Positions 56,678 through 64,000 of a DNA stretch of 64,000 nt are shown piece by piece. The notes under the pieces were generated by a model. That model was not told where the DNA came from. It worked only from the letters and a program-made list of their open reading frames with translations, and did not search any database. Positions within the stretch are counted from its first letter, which is position 1, and every line of letters starts with the position of its first letter. This DNA is from JAIBJN01 sp963838795. Lineage in GTDB: Bacteria; Actinomycetota; Thermoleophilia; Gaiellales; Gaiellaceae. The translations under genes and the position numbers were made by a program. The stretch spans positions 1 to 64,000 of the forward strand of contig CAWISL010000018.1 in NCBI GenBank assembly GCA_963838795.1. The letters are read 5' to 3'.

Positions 56678-57451
56678 ATGAAGATCGTTGTCATCGGCGG
56701 AACGGGCCTCGTCGGCTCGAAGCTCGTCGAGAAGTTGCGTGAGCACGGCCACGAAGCCGTGCCGGCGTCGCCGGACTCGGGGGTCAATACCCTCACCGGC
56801 GAAGGGCTGGCCGAAGTCCTCGAGGGCGCCGACGTGGTCGTCGACGTCTCGAACTCCCCCTCCTTCGAGGACGAGGCAGTGCTGGCGTTCTTCGAGACGT
56901 CGACGCGCAACCTCCTCGAGGCCGAAGGCGCGGCGGGCGTCGGCCATCACGTCGCGTTGTCGGTCGTGGGCACCGACCGCCTCTCCGAGAGCGGCTACTT
57001 CCGCGGCAAGATCGCCCAGGAGACGCTGATCGAAGGATCGCCGATCCCGTACTCGATCGTCCACGCGACGCAGTTCTTCGAGTTCGTGAAGAGCATCGCG
57101 GACGGCGCCACGGACGGCGACACCGTGCGGCTCGCACCGGTCCTGATCCAGCCCATGGCCGCCGACGACGTCGCGGCCGCGGTCGCCAAGGCAGCTGTCG
57201 GGCCGCCTGTGAACGGCATCGTCGAGGTCGGGGGGCCCGAGCAGTTCCGGCTCGACGAGTTCATCCGGCGGGGCCTCGAGGCGCGCGACGATCCCCGCGA
57301 CGTGATCGCGGATCCGGACACGCGCTACTTCGGAGCGAGGCTCGACGAGCGCACGCTCGTTCCCGACGGCGATGCCAGCCTCGCGGAGACCCACTTCGAG
57401 GACTGGCTCAACCAGCAGACAAACGTCGCAACATCAGGGAGGTCATCGTGA
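56678..57451 (+). CDS. NmrA-like NAD(P)-binding protein
   Basis: The protein is 257 residues from the ATG at 56678 with GGGAG upstream. Rossmann motif IVVIGGTGLVGSKLVEKL is intact. ADVVVDVSNSPSFEDEAV and HHVALSVVGTDRLSESGYFR follow, as in atypical SDR/NmrA-family redox-sensing or reductase proteins. The catalytic Tyr/Lys pair is not clear. Stop overlaps a small GTG frame as GTGA. Confidence 0.88.
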   Translation: MKIVVIGGTGLVGSKLVEKLREHGHEAVPASPDSGVNTLTGEGLAEVLEGADVVVDVSNSPSFEDEAVLAFFETSTRNLLEAEGAAGVGHHVALSVVGTDRLSESGYFRGKIAQETLIEGSPIPYSIVHATQFFEFVKSIADGATDGDTVRLAPVLIQPMAADDVAAAVAKAAVGPPVNGIVEVGGPEQFRLDEFIRRGLEARDDPRDVIADPDTRYFGARLDERTLVPDGDASLAETHFEDWLNQQTNVATSGRSS

Positions 57452-57549
57452 AGCCCACAATCGTCTCATCCACGGCGCATTCGCCGGGTCAGGCGGCTGA
57501 GGGCACCGCCGCCCCCTCACCGAGTGTGGTGCGGCACCGCCCACTCTGA
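57448..57549 (+). CDS. Possible 33-residue peptide coupled to the NmrA-like gene
   Basis: A GTG overlaps the preceding stop as GTGA and has GGGAGG seven bases upstream. The frame encodes a Pro/Ala/Ser-rich peptide ending VVRHRPL. It has no recognised motif and may be a truncated remnant or a non-functional frame; the coupling signal is the only support. Confidence 0.3.
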   Translation: MKPTIVSSTAHSPGQAAEGTAAPSPSVVRHRPL

Positions 57550-57568
57550 GCCTGAAAGGAACCCCGAA

Positions 57569-57742
57569 ATGATCGCAGCCCCCTTCATCCTGCTGTTTCT
57601 ATTCACGCTCGTCGCGTTGCTCTGGATGGGCCTGTTCCTGGCCGACGACCCGGCTGAAGAGATCCGAGCAACGAAGCGCTACGAGTTTTTCGGACAGGGC
57701 GGCCCCGACGATCCCTTTAGGGACGACCCGTTCGACGACTAG
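57569..57742 (+). CDS. Single-helix small membrane protein, 57 aa
   Basis: An ATG with AAAGGA upstream encodes one transmembrane helix (APFILLFLFTLVALLWMGLF) followed by an acidic, aromatic tail (FFGQGGPDDPFRDDPFDD). Function unknown. Confidence 0.65.
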   Translation: MIAAPFILLFLFTLVALLWMGLFLADDPAEEIRATKRYEFFGQGGPDDPFRDDPFDD

Positions 57743-57913
57743 CGCCGGGCCAGGTGCGCAAGGAGTCAAACGCGGAGTTGGGTTGCCACGGGAAAAGGAG
57801 TACCCTCGCCCCAGGCGCCTCCTTTCTTCCGTGTTCGCGCCGCTCGACTACGCCGTCGCGCCTGAGAGGTTCCGTCAGTCCAAGGTCGAGTTACGACCCA
57901 GAGAGAGGAGTCC

Positions 57914-59706
57914 ATGTCGACGTCCGAGGTTCTCTCGGCGAGCGCGAACTCCCCTCCACGCTCCGAGCCCGGATCCGCCGACGCCCAGAACCTCGTGTGG
58001 GTTCGGCGGGCCCTCTGGATCTTCGCTCTTGCCGCCGGCCTAGGAGCCATGGCGATGACGCTCGCCGACGAGGGGCTCGACGGCCTCGGCACGCCGAACG
58101 GCCTGAAGGTTCTGGTCGGCTGGTCGTTCGCCGGTAGCGGGCTCTACGCGTGGGGCCGGCGACCGGAAAATCGCCTCGGCCCGCTGATGACGGCGGTCGG
58201 GTGCGCGTACCTCGTCGCGCAGATCCTTATGCAGTCGAGCTCATCCGCGCTGTTCACAGCGGGGATCTGGCTCGCCGACGCGTGGGTCGTCGTCTTCGTG
58301 TGCTTCCTCCTCGCCTTCCCTCACGGTCGGCTGAAGCCGGGGTTCGATCTCTTCGTCATCGGGCTGTTCGCGGTCATGGCCTTTCCTCTGGAGCTGGCCT
58401 GGCTGCTGTTTCTCGAGACGGGCGGGAGCCCAGAGAACGCGCTCGTGGTCTGGCCGAACGCCGGCGTCGCGGGCAACATCGACTCGGCACAGCGTGCGCT
58501 CGTTACGGTCGCGTCCGTCGTCCTGGCCTTCGCCTTGACGAGGCGCTGGCTCCTCGCGAGCCCACCGCTCCGACGTGCCCTCGTCCCGATACTCGTCGGC
58601 TCCGTCGGAATCCTCCTGGGTCCGTCCTCGTCGTTCTCGACAAGTTCCAGATCCACTTCGAGCCGGTCAGTTGGCTCGTCCTCGGGGCCTATATCGCGAT
58701 CCCACTCGTCGTCCTCGGTGGCATCCTTCGCTCGCGTCTCGCGCGTCTGACGGTCGCAGACCTCTTTGTTGAGCTCCGAGCGGAACCCTCGCCGGATGAG
58801 CTCCGCGACGCTCTCGCCCGCACTCTCGGAGACCCGTCGTTAACCCTCGCGTACTGGCTGCCCGAGTTCGAGAGCTGGTCAGATTTCGAGGGGCGGTCCG
58901 TGCAACTTCCGTCCGAAGGCAGCGGCAGAGCGACGACGATGATAGACCGAAACGGCGATCACGTTGCGGCGCTCGTGCACGATCCTGCCCTGTCCGAGGA
59001 GCCCGAGCTGGTCGAGGCGGTCAGCGCGGCGGCCGGTATCGCGATCGAGAACGGGCGCTTGCACGTCGAGCTGAGGGCGCGTCTGGAAGAGCTACGCGGA
59101 TCGCGTTCGCGTGTCCTCGAGGCGGGGCAAAACGAACGGCAGCGACTCGAGCGCAACCTGCATGACGGCGCTCAGCAGCGGCTGATCGCGCTCTCGCTCG
59201 ACCTTAGCCTGCTCGAGCAGGAGCTGGCGGCTGACGGCGGCGCCAGCGAGCGCCTCGCACAGGCCAGACAGGAGATCGCCACGTCGCTTGGAGAGTTGCG
59301 CGAGGTTGCGCGCGGGATTCACCCCGCGGTCGTCAGCGGCCATGGTCTCGCGGTTGCTCTCGAGCAGCTCACTGCGCGTGCCCCAGTGCCCGTTCGGCTG
59401 AGAGTCGCGGTCGACGAACGCCTTCCAGACCCGGTCGAGGTCGCCGCCTACTACCTCGTCTCCGAGGGTCTCGCAAATGTCGCGAAGCACGCGTCCGCCT
59501 CAGCCGCCACTGTCGAAGTGAGCCGGGCGAACGGCCAGGTCGTTGTCGAGATCGTCGACGACGGCGTCGGTGGTGCGGATTCCGAGCGCGGCTCGGGGCT
59601 ACGCGGTCTCGCCGATCGCGTCGAAGCACTTGGAGGGCGGCTTCGGGTCTGGAGCCCGACCGGTGGCGGCACACGTGTCAAGGCGGAGATGCCGTGCGGG
59701 TCGTGA
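57914..59706 (+). pseudogene. NarL-type sensor histidine kinase split by a frameshift
   Basis: The first frame (ATG 57914, with AGAGAGGAG upstream) encodes an N-terminal membrane part: at least six helices, e.g. ALWIFALAAGLGAMAMTLAD and WVVVFVCFLLAFPHGRL. It degenerates near 58620. The next frame starts with SVLVVLDKFQIHFEPVSWLV and continues through a GAF-like region to the HisKA_3 block NERQRLERNLHDGAQQRLIA and an ATPase with GLANVAKHA, DDGVGGA and GSGLRGLADRVEALGG. A one-base deletion around 58600-58630 would join them. There is no slippery heptamer. It may be real decay or sequencing error. The response regulator overlaps its end by 13 nt. Confidence 0.8.
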
Positions 59707-60338
59707 TCGCCGAGGACAGCGTTCTTCTACGCGAAGGGCTCACCCAGCTCCTGGAAACGAACGGGCTAGACGTGGTCGGCAGCTGCGAAACCGCCGAGGA
59801 TCTGCTGCTGAAGGTGCGGAGCTACTCACCCGATGTGGCGATCGTCGATATCCGACTGCCACCGACGCACAACGACGAGGGAATGCAGGCCGCGCTTCGG
59901 ATTCGCGGCGACCATCCGTCCGTGGGGGTGCTCGTACTTTCCCAATACGTCGAGGTCGGCCTGGCGATGAAGCTGCTCGCCGACTCGGCCGAAGGGGCGG
60001 GCTACCTGCTCAAGGATCGCATCAGCGACGTCAAGGAGTTCATTGCCGCGGTCGAGCGGGTCGCGGCCGGCGGCTCGGCGATCGACCCGATCATCGTCTC
60101 GACACTCCTCACCAGGCGGCGGAGCGAAGACCCGCTTTCCGATCTGACGCCACGCGAGCATGAGGTGCTCGAGTTGATGGCCGAGGGTCGCTCGAACCAG
60201 GGCATCGCCGACAAGCTCGTCATCTCATTGCGTGCAGTCGAGAAGTACGTCTCGAGCATCTTCGGCAAGCTCGGCCTGCCTTCGAGCGGAACCGATTCGC
60301 GTCGCGTGCTCGCGGTGCTCCTCTATCTGCGCTCCTGA
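59694..60338 (+). CDS. NarL/LuxR-type response regulator
   Basis: The 214 residues have an N-terminal receiver (VVIAEDSVLLREGLTQLLET; phospho-Asp in VAIVDIRLPP; conserved Lys in YLLKDRISD). A LuxR-type HTH follows (LTPREHEVLELMAEGRSNQG, IADKLVISLRAVEKYVSSIF). Start at GTG 59694, inside the kinase 3' end, so translation is coupled. It pairs with the frameshifted kinase. Confidence 0.93.
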   Translation: MRVVIAEDSVLLREGLTQLLETNGLDVVGSCETAEDLLLKVRSYSPDVAIVDIRLPPTHNDEGMQAALRIRGDHPSVGVLVLSQYVEVGLAMKLLADSAEGAGYLLKDRISDVKEFIAAVERVAAGGSAIDPIIVSTLLTRRRSEDPLSDLTPREHEVLELMAEGRSNQGIADKLVISLRAVEKYVSSIFGKLGLPSSGTDSRRVLAVLLYLRS

Positions 60339-60425
60339 GCGGCGCGCCGAGACACCAGAAACCCGACCCCCGAACGGCCAGTTCCCCGCCTTCCGCTCGT
60401 CGATGGCATGTGGGAGCGTCGGCGC

Positions 60426-61082
60426 ATGGCCGCCAACCTCCGCCGCGCATTTCTGGTCGTGACGCCGCTGGCCCTCGCGGTGGTGTTGTGGTTCCACCCG
60501 CCCGGCGGCGAGGACGGCGTCTACGAGGGCGTTCGCCACGACGCCGACGCGTGGACATTCGTCCACACCACGTTCCTCTTCTTCACACCGCTGATGGCGT
60601 TGGCCGTCTTTTTGCTGCTGCGTGGCCTGCATGGGCGTGCGGCGACCCTGAGTCGCGTCTCGCTCGTCTTCTTCCTCGCCTTCTACACCGCCTACGAAGT
60701 GACGGTCGGGCTTGGGACCGGCGTCCTCGTCGAATACGCCAACGGCCTGCCGGCCGCCGAACAGGCCGTCGTCGCCGACGCGATCCAGCACTACAACGAG
60801 AACAACATCCTCGGCGACCCGATCTCGGTTTCGCTCGCCGCCGGCCTGCTGGGCTGGATGGTCGCCATGGTGGCGGCCGCGGTGGCCCTGCGGCGCGCCG
60901 GAGCCGGCTGGGTCCTGACCCTGCTCGTCGGGCTCAGCGCGCTCTTCGCCATCCACCCGCCCCCGATCGGCCCGGCCGCGCTCGTCTGCTTCGCGGCGGC
61001 CGCCGTCCTGGTCGAGCGCCGGTGGGCGTTCCTGGCGCGGCCGGAGCCCCCCGTCACCCGCGAACCGACAACCGCCTTCTGA
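60426..61082 (+). CDS. Multi-helix membrane protein, unknown
   Basis: The protein is 218 residues from the ATG at 60426 (GGGAG upstream; ATG 60408 is also in frame). It has about six hydrophobic segments, e.g. AFLVVTPLALAVVLWFHPPG, TFLFFTPLMALAVFLLLRGL and AAGLLGWMVAMVAAAVAL. A loop contains EYANGLPAAEQ and YNENNILGDPISV. No family recognised. It is 11 nt before the MMPL gene and probably co-transcribed with it. Confidence 0.8.
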   Translation: MAANLRRAFLVVTPLALAVVLWFHPPGGEDGVYEGVRHDADAWTFVHTTFLFFTPLMALAVFLLLRGLHGRAATLSRVSLVFFLAFYTAYEVTVGLGTGVLVEYANGLPAAEQAVVADAIQHYNENNILGDPISVSLAAGLLGWMVAMVAAAVALRRAGAGWVLTLLVGLSALFAIHPPPIGPAALVCFAAAAVLVERRWAFLARPEPPVTREPTTAF

Positions 61083-61093
61083 GAGGAGCTGTG

Positions 61094-63376
61094 ATGAAGA
61101 CCCCGATCATCCAGAACGAGCCTGACGAGCCGTCCGCCTCCCCGCCGCCGGCGGCTCCGCCCGACGAAGCAAGGAGATCGACCAATCTCGCCGGCCGAAT
61201 GGGGCGTTGGAGCGCGCAGCACCGGAAGACCGCCATCTTCGGGTGGCTCGCGTTCGTCGTCGTCGCGTTCGCGGCCGGCATCCTGAGCGGCACCACCAAG
61301 ATCGAGCAGGCCACGTCCGGCGTGGGCGAGTCCGGCCGGGTTGACAAACTCCTCCACGAGGAGTTCGTCCAGCCGGCGGGCGAGAGCGTCCTCGTCCAGA
61401 GCGACTCGCTGACCATTAAGGACCCGGCCTTCGCGGCCGCGGTCGAGGACGTCGTGGCCAGGGTCTCGGCCCTCGACGCGGTTACGGCAGTCAAGTCGCC
61501 CCTTGACCCCGAGAACGCGGGCCAGATCGGCCAGGGCGGGCGCGCGGCGCTGGTCGACTTCGAGATCCGGGGCGACCCTGATGACGCGACGAAGAAGATC
61601 GATCCCGTCGTCGCCTCCGTCGACGAGGCGCAAGAGGCGCATCCGGAGCTGTTCATCGGCTCGTTCGGCGTCAGTGCTTCGAAGGAAGTCGAAGGCGCCT
61701 TTCTGGACGACCTCAAGAAGGCCGGCCTTCTCTCGATCCCCGTGACGCTCATCATCCTCATCGTCGTCTTCGGAGCGCTGGTGGCCGCGGGCATCCCGCT
61801 GCTGCTCGCGCTCACCGCGATCGTTGCGACCTTCGGGCTGGTCGCGCTCCCGACCTCGCTCATCCCAATCGACGAGGTGACCTACGAGCTGATTCTGCTC
61901 ATCGGGCTCGCGGTCGGCGTCGACTACTCGATGTTCTACTTGAAGCGCGAGCGGGAGGAACGGGCCGCCGGGCGCAGCGAGGAGGCGGCGCTCAACGCTG
62001 CCGCGGCGACGTCGGGACGCTCCGTGCTCATCTCCGGACTGACCGTGATCGTCGCCATGTCCGGAATGTTCCTCGCCGGAATCCAGGGCATGTCGGCGTT
62101 CGCCGTGGGCACGATCCTGGTCGTCGCGGTGGCGATGCTCGGATCGCTCACCGTCCTGCCCGCCACCCTCTCGTGGCTCGGTGACCGAGTCGAGCGAGGG
62201 CGCATCCCGTTCGTCAGCAGGCTCCGCCGCGACGACGGCGAGGGGCGGATCTGGGGGACTATCGTCGCCGCCGTCCTGCGGAGACCAGTGGTCTCGGCCG
62301 TCCTTTCGGCGGGATTGCTGCTGGCGCTCGCCGTGCCGGCGCTGCAGCTACGCACGGTGCAGCCCGGCATCGAGACGTACCCACAGTCCCTGCCGTCGAT
62401 CCAGACGTACAACCGCATCCAGGCGGCGTTCCCGGGGAGCGAAATCCCGGCCGGTGTCGTCGTGAAGGCCGCTGACGTCACCACGCCGCAGGTGCAGGAG
62501 GCGATCGGCCAGCTCGAGTGGCGGGCCCTCTCCAGCGGGCAGATGCACGAGCCAATCGCGGTCGACGTCAACGAGGCAGGGACGATCGCGACCGTCGCCA
62601 TCCCCGTCGACGGCAAGGGGATGGACGCGGCCTCGGAGGCGGCGCTCGCGACACTCAGAGAGGACATCGTCCCGGCGACCGTCGGCGCGCTCCCGGGCGC
62701 CGAGGTCGGAGTCACCGGGGCGACTGCGCAGTCGAAGGACTTCAACGACAAGCTCGGGTCCGTCGCTCCCCTGGTGTTCGGATTCGTGCTACTGCTTGCC
62801 TTCGGGATCATGCTGGTCGCCTTCCGCTCGCTCGTGATCGCGGTTAAGGCGATCCTCCTCAACCTCCTCTCCATCGCCGCCGCCTACGGGGTGATGGTGC
62901 TCGTCTTCCAGCATGGCTGGGGCAAGGGCATCCTCGGCTTCGAGTCCACGGCGGGCATCGACGCCTTCCTGCCCATCTTCATGTTCGTGATCCTCTTCGG
63001 GCTCTCGATGGACTACCACGTCTTCATCATCAGCCGCATGCGCGAGGCGTACGACCGCGGCATGAGCACCGACCGGGCGATCGCCCACGGGATCAAGACG
63101 ACGGCCGGAGTGGTGACCAGCGCGGCGATCGTGATGGTTTGCGTCTTCGCCGTCTTCGCGACGCTTTCGATGCTGATCTTCAAGCAGTTCGGCGTCGGGC
63201 TCGCGGCGGCGATCCTGATCGACGCGACCATCGTCCGCGCGGTTCTCCTGCCGGCGACGATGAAGCTACTCGGCGACTGGAACTGGTACCTGCCGAGTTG
63301 GCTCGAGTGGCTGCCGCATCTGGATCACGGCGAAGGCGCGGCCAAGGCACCGGCCGTCCCGACGCCGACAACCTAG
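61094..63376 (+). CDS. MMPL-family RND-type transporter
   Basis: The protein is 760 residues from the ATG at 61094 with GAGAGGAG upstream. Two MMPL halves each have six helices. The first half has GLAVGVDYSMFYLKREREER; the second has LFGLSMDYHVFIISRMREAY, with the conserved Asp-Tyr pairs for proton relay. Large extracytoplasmic loops follow helices one and seven. MMPL proteins export lipids or drugs in actinobacteria; the substrate is unknown. Confidence 0.93.
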   Translation: MKTPIIQNEPDEPSASPPPAAPPDEARRSTNLAGRMGRWSAQHRKTAIFGWLAFVVVAFAAGILSGTTKIEQATSGVGESGRVDKLLHEEFVQPAGESVLVQSDSLTIKDPAFAAAVEDVVARVSALDAVTAVKSPLDPENAGQIGQGGRAALVDFEIRGDPDDATKKIDPVVASVDEAQEAHPELFIGSFGVSASKEVEGAFLDDLKKAGLLSIPVTLIILIVVFGALVAAGIPLLLALTAIVATFGLVALPTSLIPIDEVTYELILLIGLAVGVDYSMFYLKREREERAAGRSEEAALNAAAATSGRSVLISGLTVIVAMSGMFLAGIQGMSAFAVGTILVVAVAMLGSLTVLPATLSWLGDRVERGRIPFVSRLRRDDGEGRIWGTIVAAVLRRPVVSAVLSAGLLLALAVPALQLRTVQPGIETYPQSLPSIQTYNRIQAAFPGSEIPAGVVVKAADVTTPQVQEAIGQLEWRALSSGQMHEPIAVDVNEAGTIATVAIPVDGKGMDAASEAALATLREDIVPATVGALPGAEVGVTGATAQSKDFNDKLGSVAPLVFGFVLLLAFGIMLVAFRSLVIAVKAILLNLLSIAAAYGVMVLVFQHGWGKGILGFESTAGIDAFLPIFMFVILFGLSMDYHVFIISRMREAYDRGMSTDRAIAHGIKTTAGVVTSAAIVMVCVFAVFATLSMLIFKQFGVGLAAAILIDATIVRAVLLPATMKLLGDWNWYLPSWLEWLPHLDHGEGAAKAPAVPTPTT

Positions 63377-63382
63377 CCAGCG

Positions 63383-64000
63383 GTGACCACGGCAAGTCAG
63401 CCACTGACCGAATCAAGCAGGGCCGCGCGGACTGGCGCGGCCCTGCGCACCGAGGCGGGCCTCGCCCGCCTCGCGCTCGGCGTCGCGGCGCTCCACGTGG
63501 TGGACGACAACTTCCTCCAGCCGCAGCCCGGCACCTCGGCCGGCGACCACCTCGCCGGCGGCCTCGTGCAGGCCGGCCTCCTCGTCCTGTTCGCCTGGGC
63601 CTACCCGCGCCTGCGGCCGGGCCTCCGTGGGGCGCTTGCGATCTTCGTCGGGCTCTTCATCGCCATCATGGGCATCGGAGAGGCCGGCTACTACACCCGG
63701 GAGAATGGCCCATCCGGAGACGACTACACCGGGCTCCTGGCCATCCCCGCCGGCGTGCTCCTCGTCGGTATCGGCCTGGTGACGCTCTGGAGGTCGCGGA
63801 AGGGCGGCAGCATGATCCGCCGCTACCTACGGCGCGCTCTCCTGACACTGGCTTTCCTCCTCTGCACGTACGTGGTCGTCTATCCGGTCTCCGAGGTCTA
63901 CGTGGTCACCCACGCAGCGCGCGCCTACGTGCCGACTCCGCAGCTCGGGTCCGCGTACGAGGACGTTTCGTTCAGGACGAGCGACGGGCTCCGGCTCGAG
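63383..64000 (+). CDS. Membrane protein, probable N-terminal part of an alpha/beta hydrolase (truncated by window)
   Basis: The frame is open from the GTG at 63383 to the window end (206 codons, no stop). It starts with ALGVAALHVVDDNFLQPQPG-like sequence, then several transmembrane segments (LVQAGLLVLFAWAYPRLRPG, LAIFVGLFIAIMGIGEAGYY, LLAIPAGVLLVGIGLVTLWR, ALLTLAFLLCTYVVVYPVSE). It ends with YEDVSFRTSDGLRLE, typical of the start of a serine hydrolase domain. The catalytic part lies beyond the window. Confidence 0.75.
   Translation, partial: MTTASQPLTESSRAARTGAALRTEAGLARLALGVAALHVVDDNFLQPQPGTSAGDHLAGGLVQAGLLVLFAWAYPRLRPGLRGALAIFVGLFIAIMGIGEAGYYTRENGPSGDDYTGLLAIPAGVLLVGIGLVTLWRSRKGGSMIRRYLRRALLTLAFLLCTYVVVYPVSEVYVVTHAARAYVPTPQLGSAYEDVSFRTSDGLRLE

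Overview
The window is a high-GC, densely packed chromosomal segment of a Gram-positive actinobacterium. The best fit is a deep-branching lineage such as Thermoleophilia/Gaiellales or a Rubrobacter relative. This is inferred from gene content, not from a marker-gene tree. The pointers are a GarA-like FHA protein beside an FtsR-like MerR regulator and an RsiG-like protein, SepF/DivIVA/YggT division genes, an ImuB/DnaE2 SOS mutasome, a MurA with Asp in place of the catalytic Cys, and MEP-pathway isoprenoid genes. There is no trace of LPS genes. Many starts have a TANNNT motif 6-10 nt upstream, as in actinobacterial leaderless transcripts.

Layout. 0-3.3 kb is accessory: a frameshifted small gene behind a LexA-box-like palindrome, an acidic secreted protein with 18-bp tandem repeats, a lipoprotein, a 22-residue membrane micropeptide and a decayed tyrosine recombinase. 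A 17-bp near-repeat lies at 11-27 and 3259-3275 and resembles an att pair. 3.5-7.5 kb holds a DUF4015-type hydrolase, small membrane proteins and apt. 7.5-12 kb holds an rsiG-like/garA/ftsR operon, a nucleotidyltransferase-phosphomannomutase-like fusion and a CDP-alcohol phosphatidyltransferase. 12-17 kb has a hutF-like deaminase, proC, an RTX-repeat protein, a lytic transglycosylase, tRNA-Pro(GGG) and a membrane-anchored HTH protein.

16.7-26.8 kb is a long minus-strand housekeeping run read rpsB-tsf-pyrH-frr-uppS-cdsA-dxr-rseP-ispG-proS-xre, with mostly short gaps or 4-nt overlaps. It links translation, UMP synthesis, undecaprenyl-phosphate, phospholipid and MEP isoprenoid synthesis. 26.9-31 kb carries a GGDEF diguanylate cyclase and a large secreted M36 metalloprotease. 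31-39 kb is the cell-division cluster (M50 protease-pgeF-yggS-sepF-yggT-divIVA-dksA-lspA-rluD) preceded by a DHH-CBS-tRNA nucleotidyltransferase fusion. 39-50 kb has a fibronectin-III-like exoprotein, ridA/murA, an HD hydrolase, lipoprotein and membrane genes, a class V aminotransferase, an EEP nuclease and a FAD oxidoreductase. 50-56 kb is the SOS mutagenesis region: dnaE2, then a bicupin gene plus a repeat element, then a small mutasome-associated gene and imuB with two LexA boxes. 56-64 kb has a GAF protein, an NmrA-like protein, a frameshifted histidine kinase with its response regulator, an MMPL transporter and a truncated probable alpha/beta hydrolase.

The most notable non-gene structures are an interspersed intergenic repeat (three copies at about 31.8, 33.8 and 54.3 kb, palindromic core GTAGCCTCCGGCTAC) and a related TAGGAGGG stop-codon/hairpin motif. 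No rRNA, CRISPR array or intact transposase was seen.
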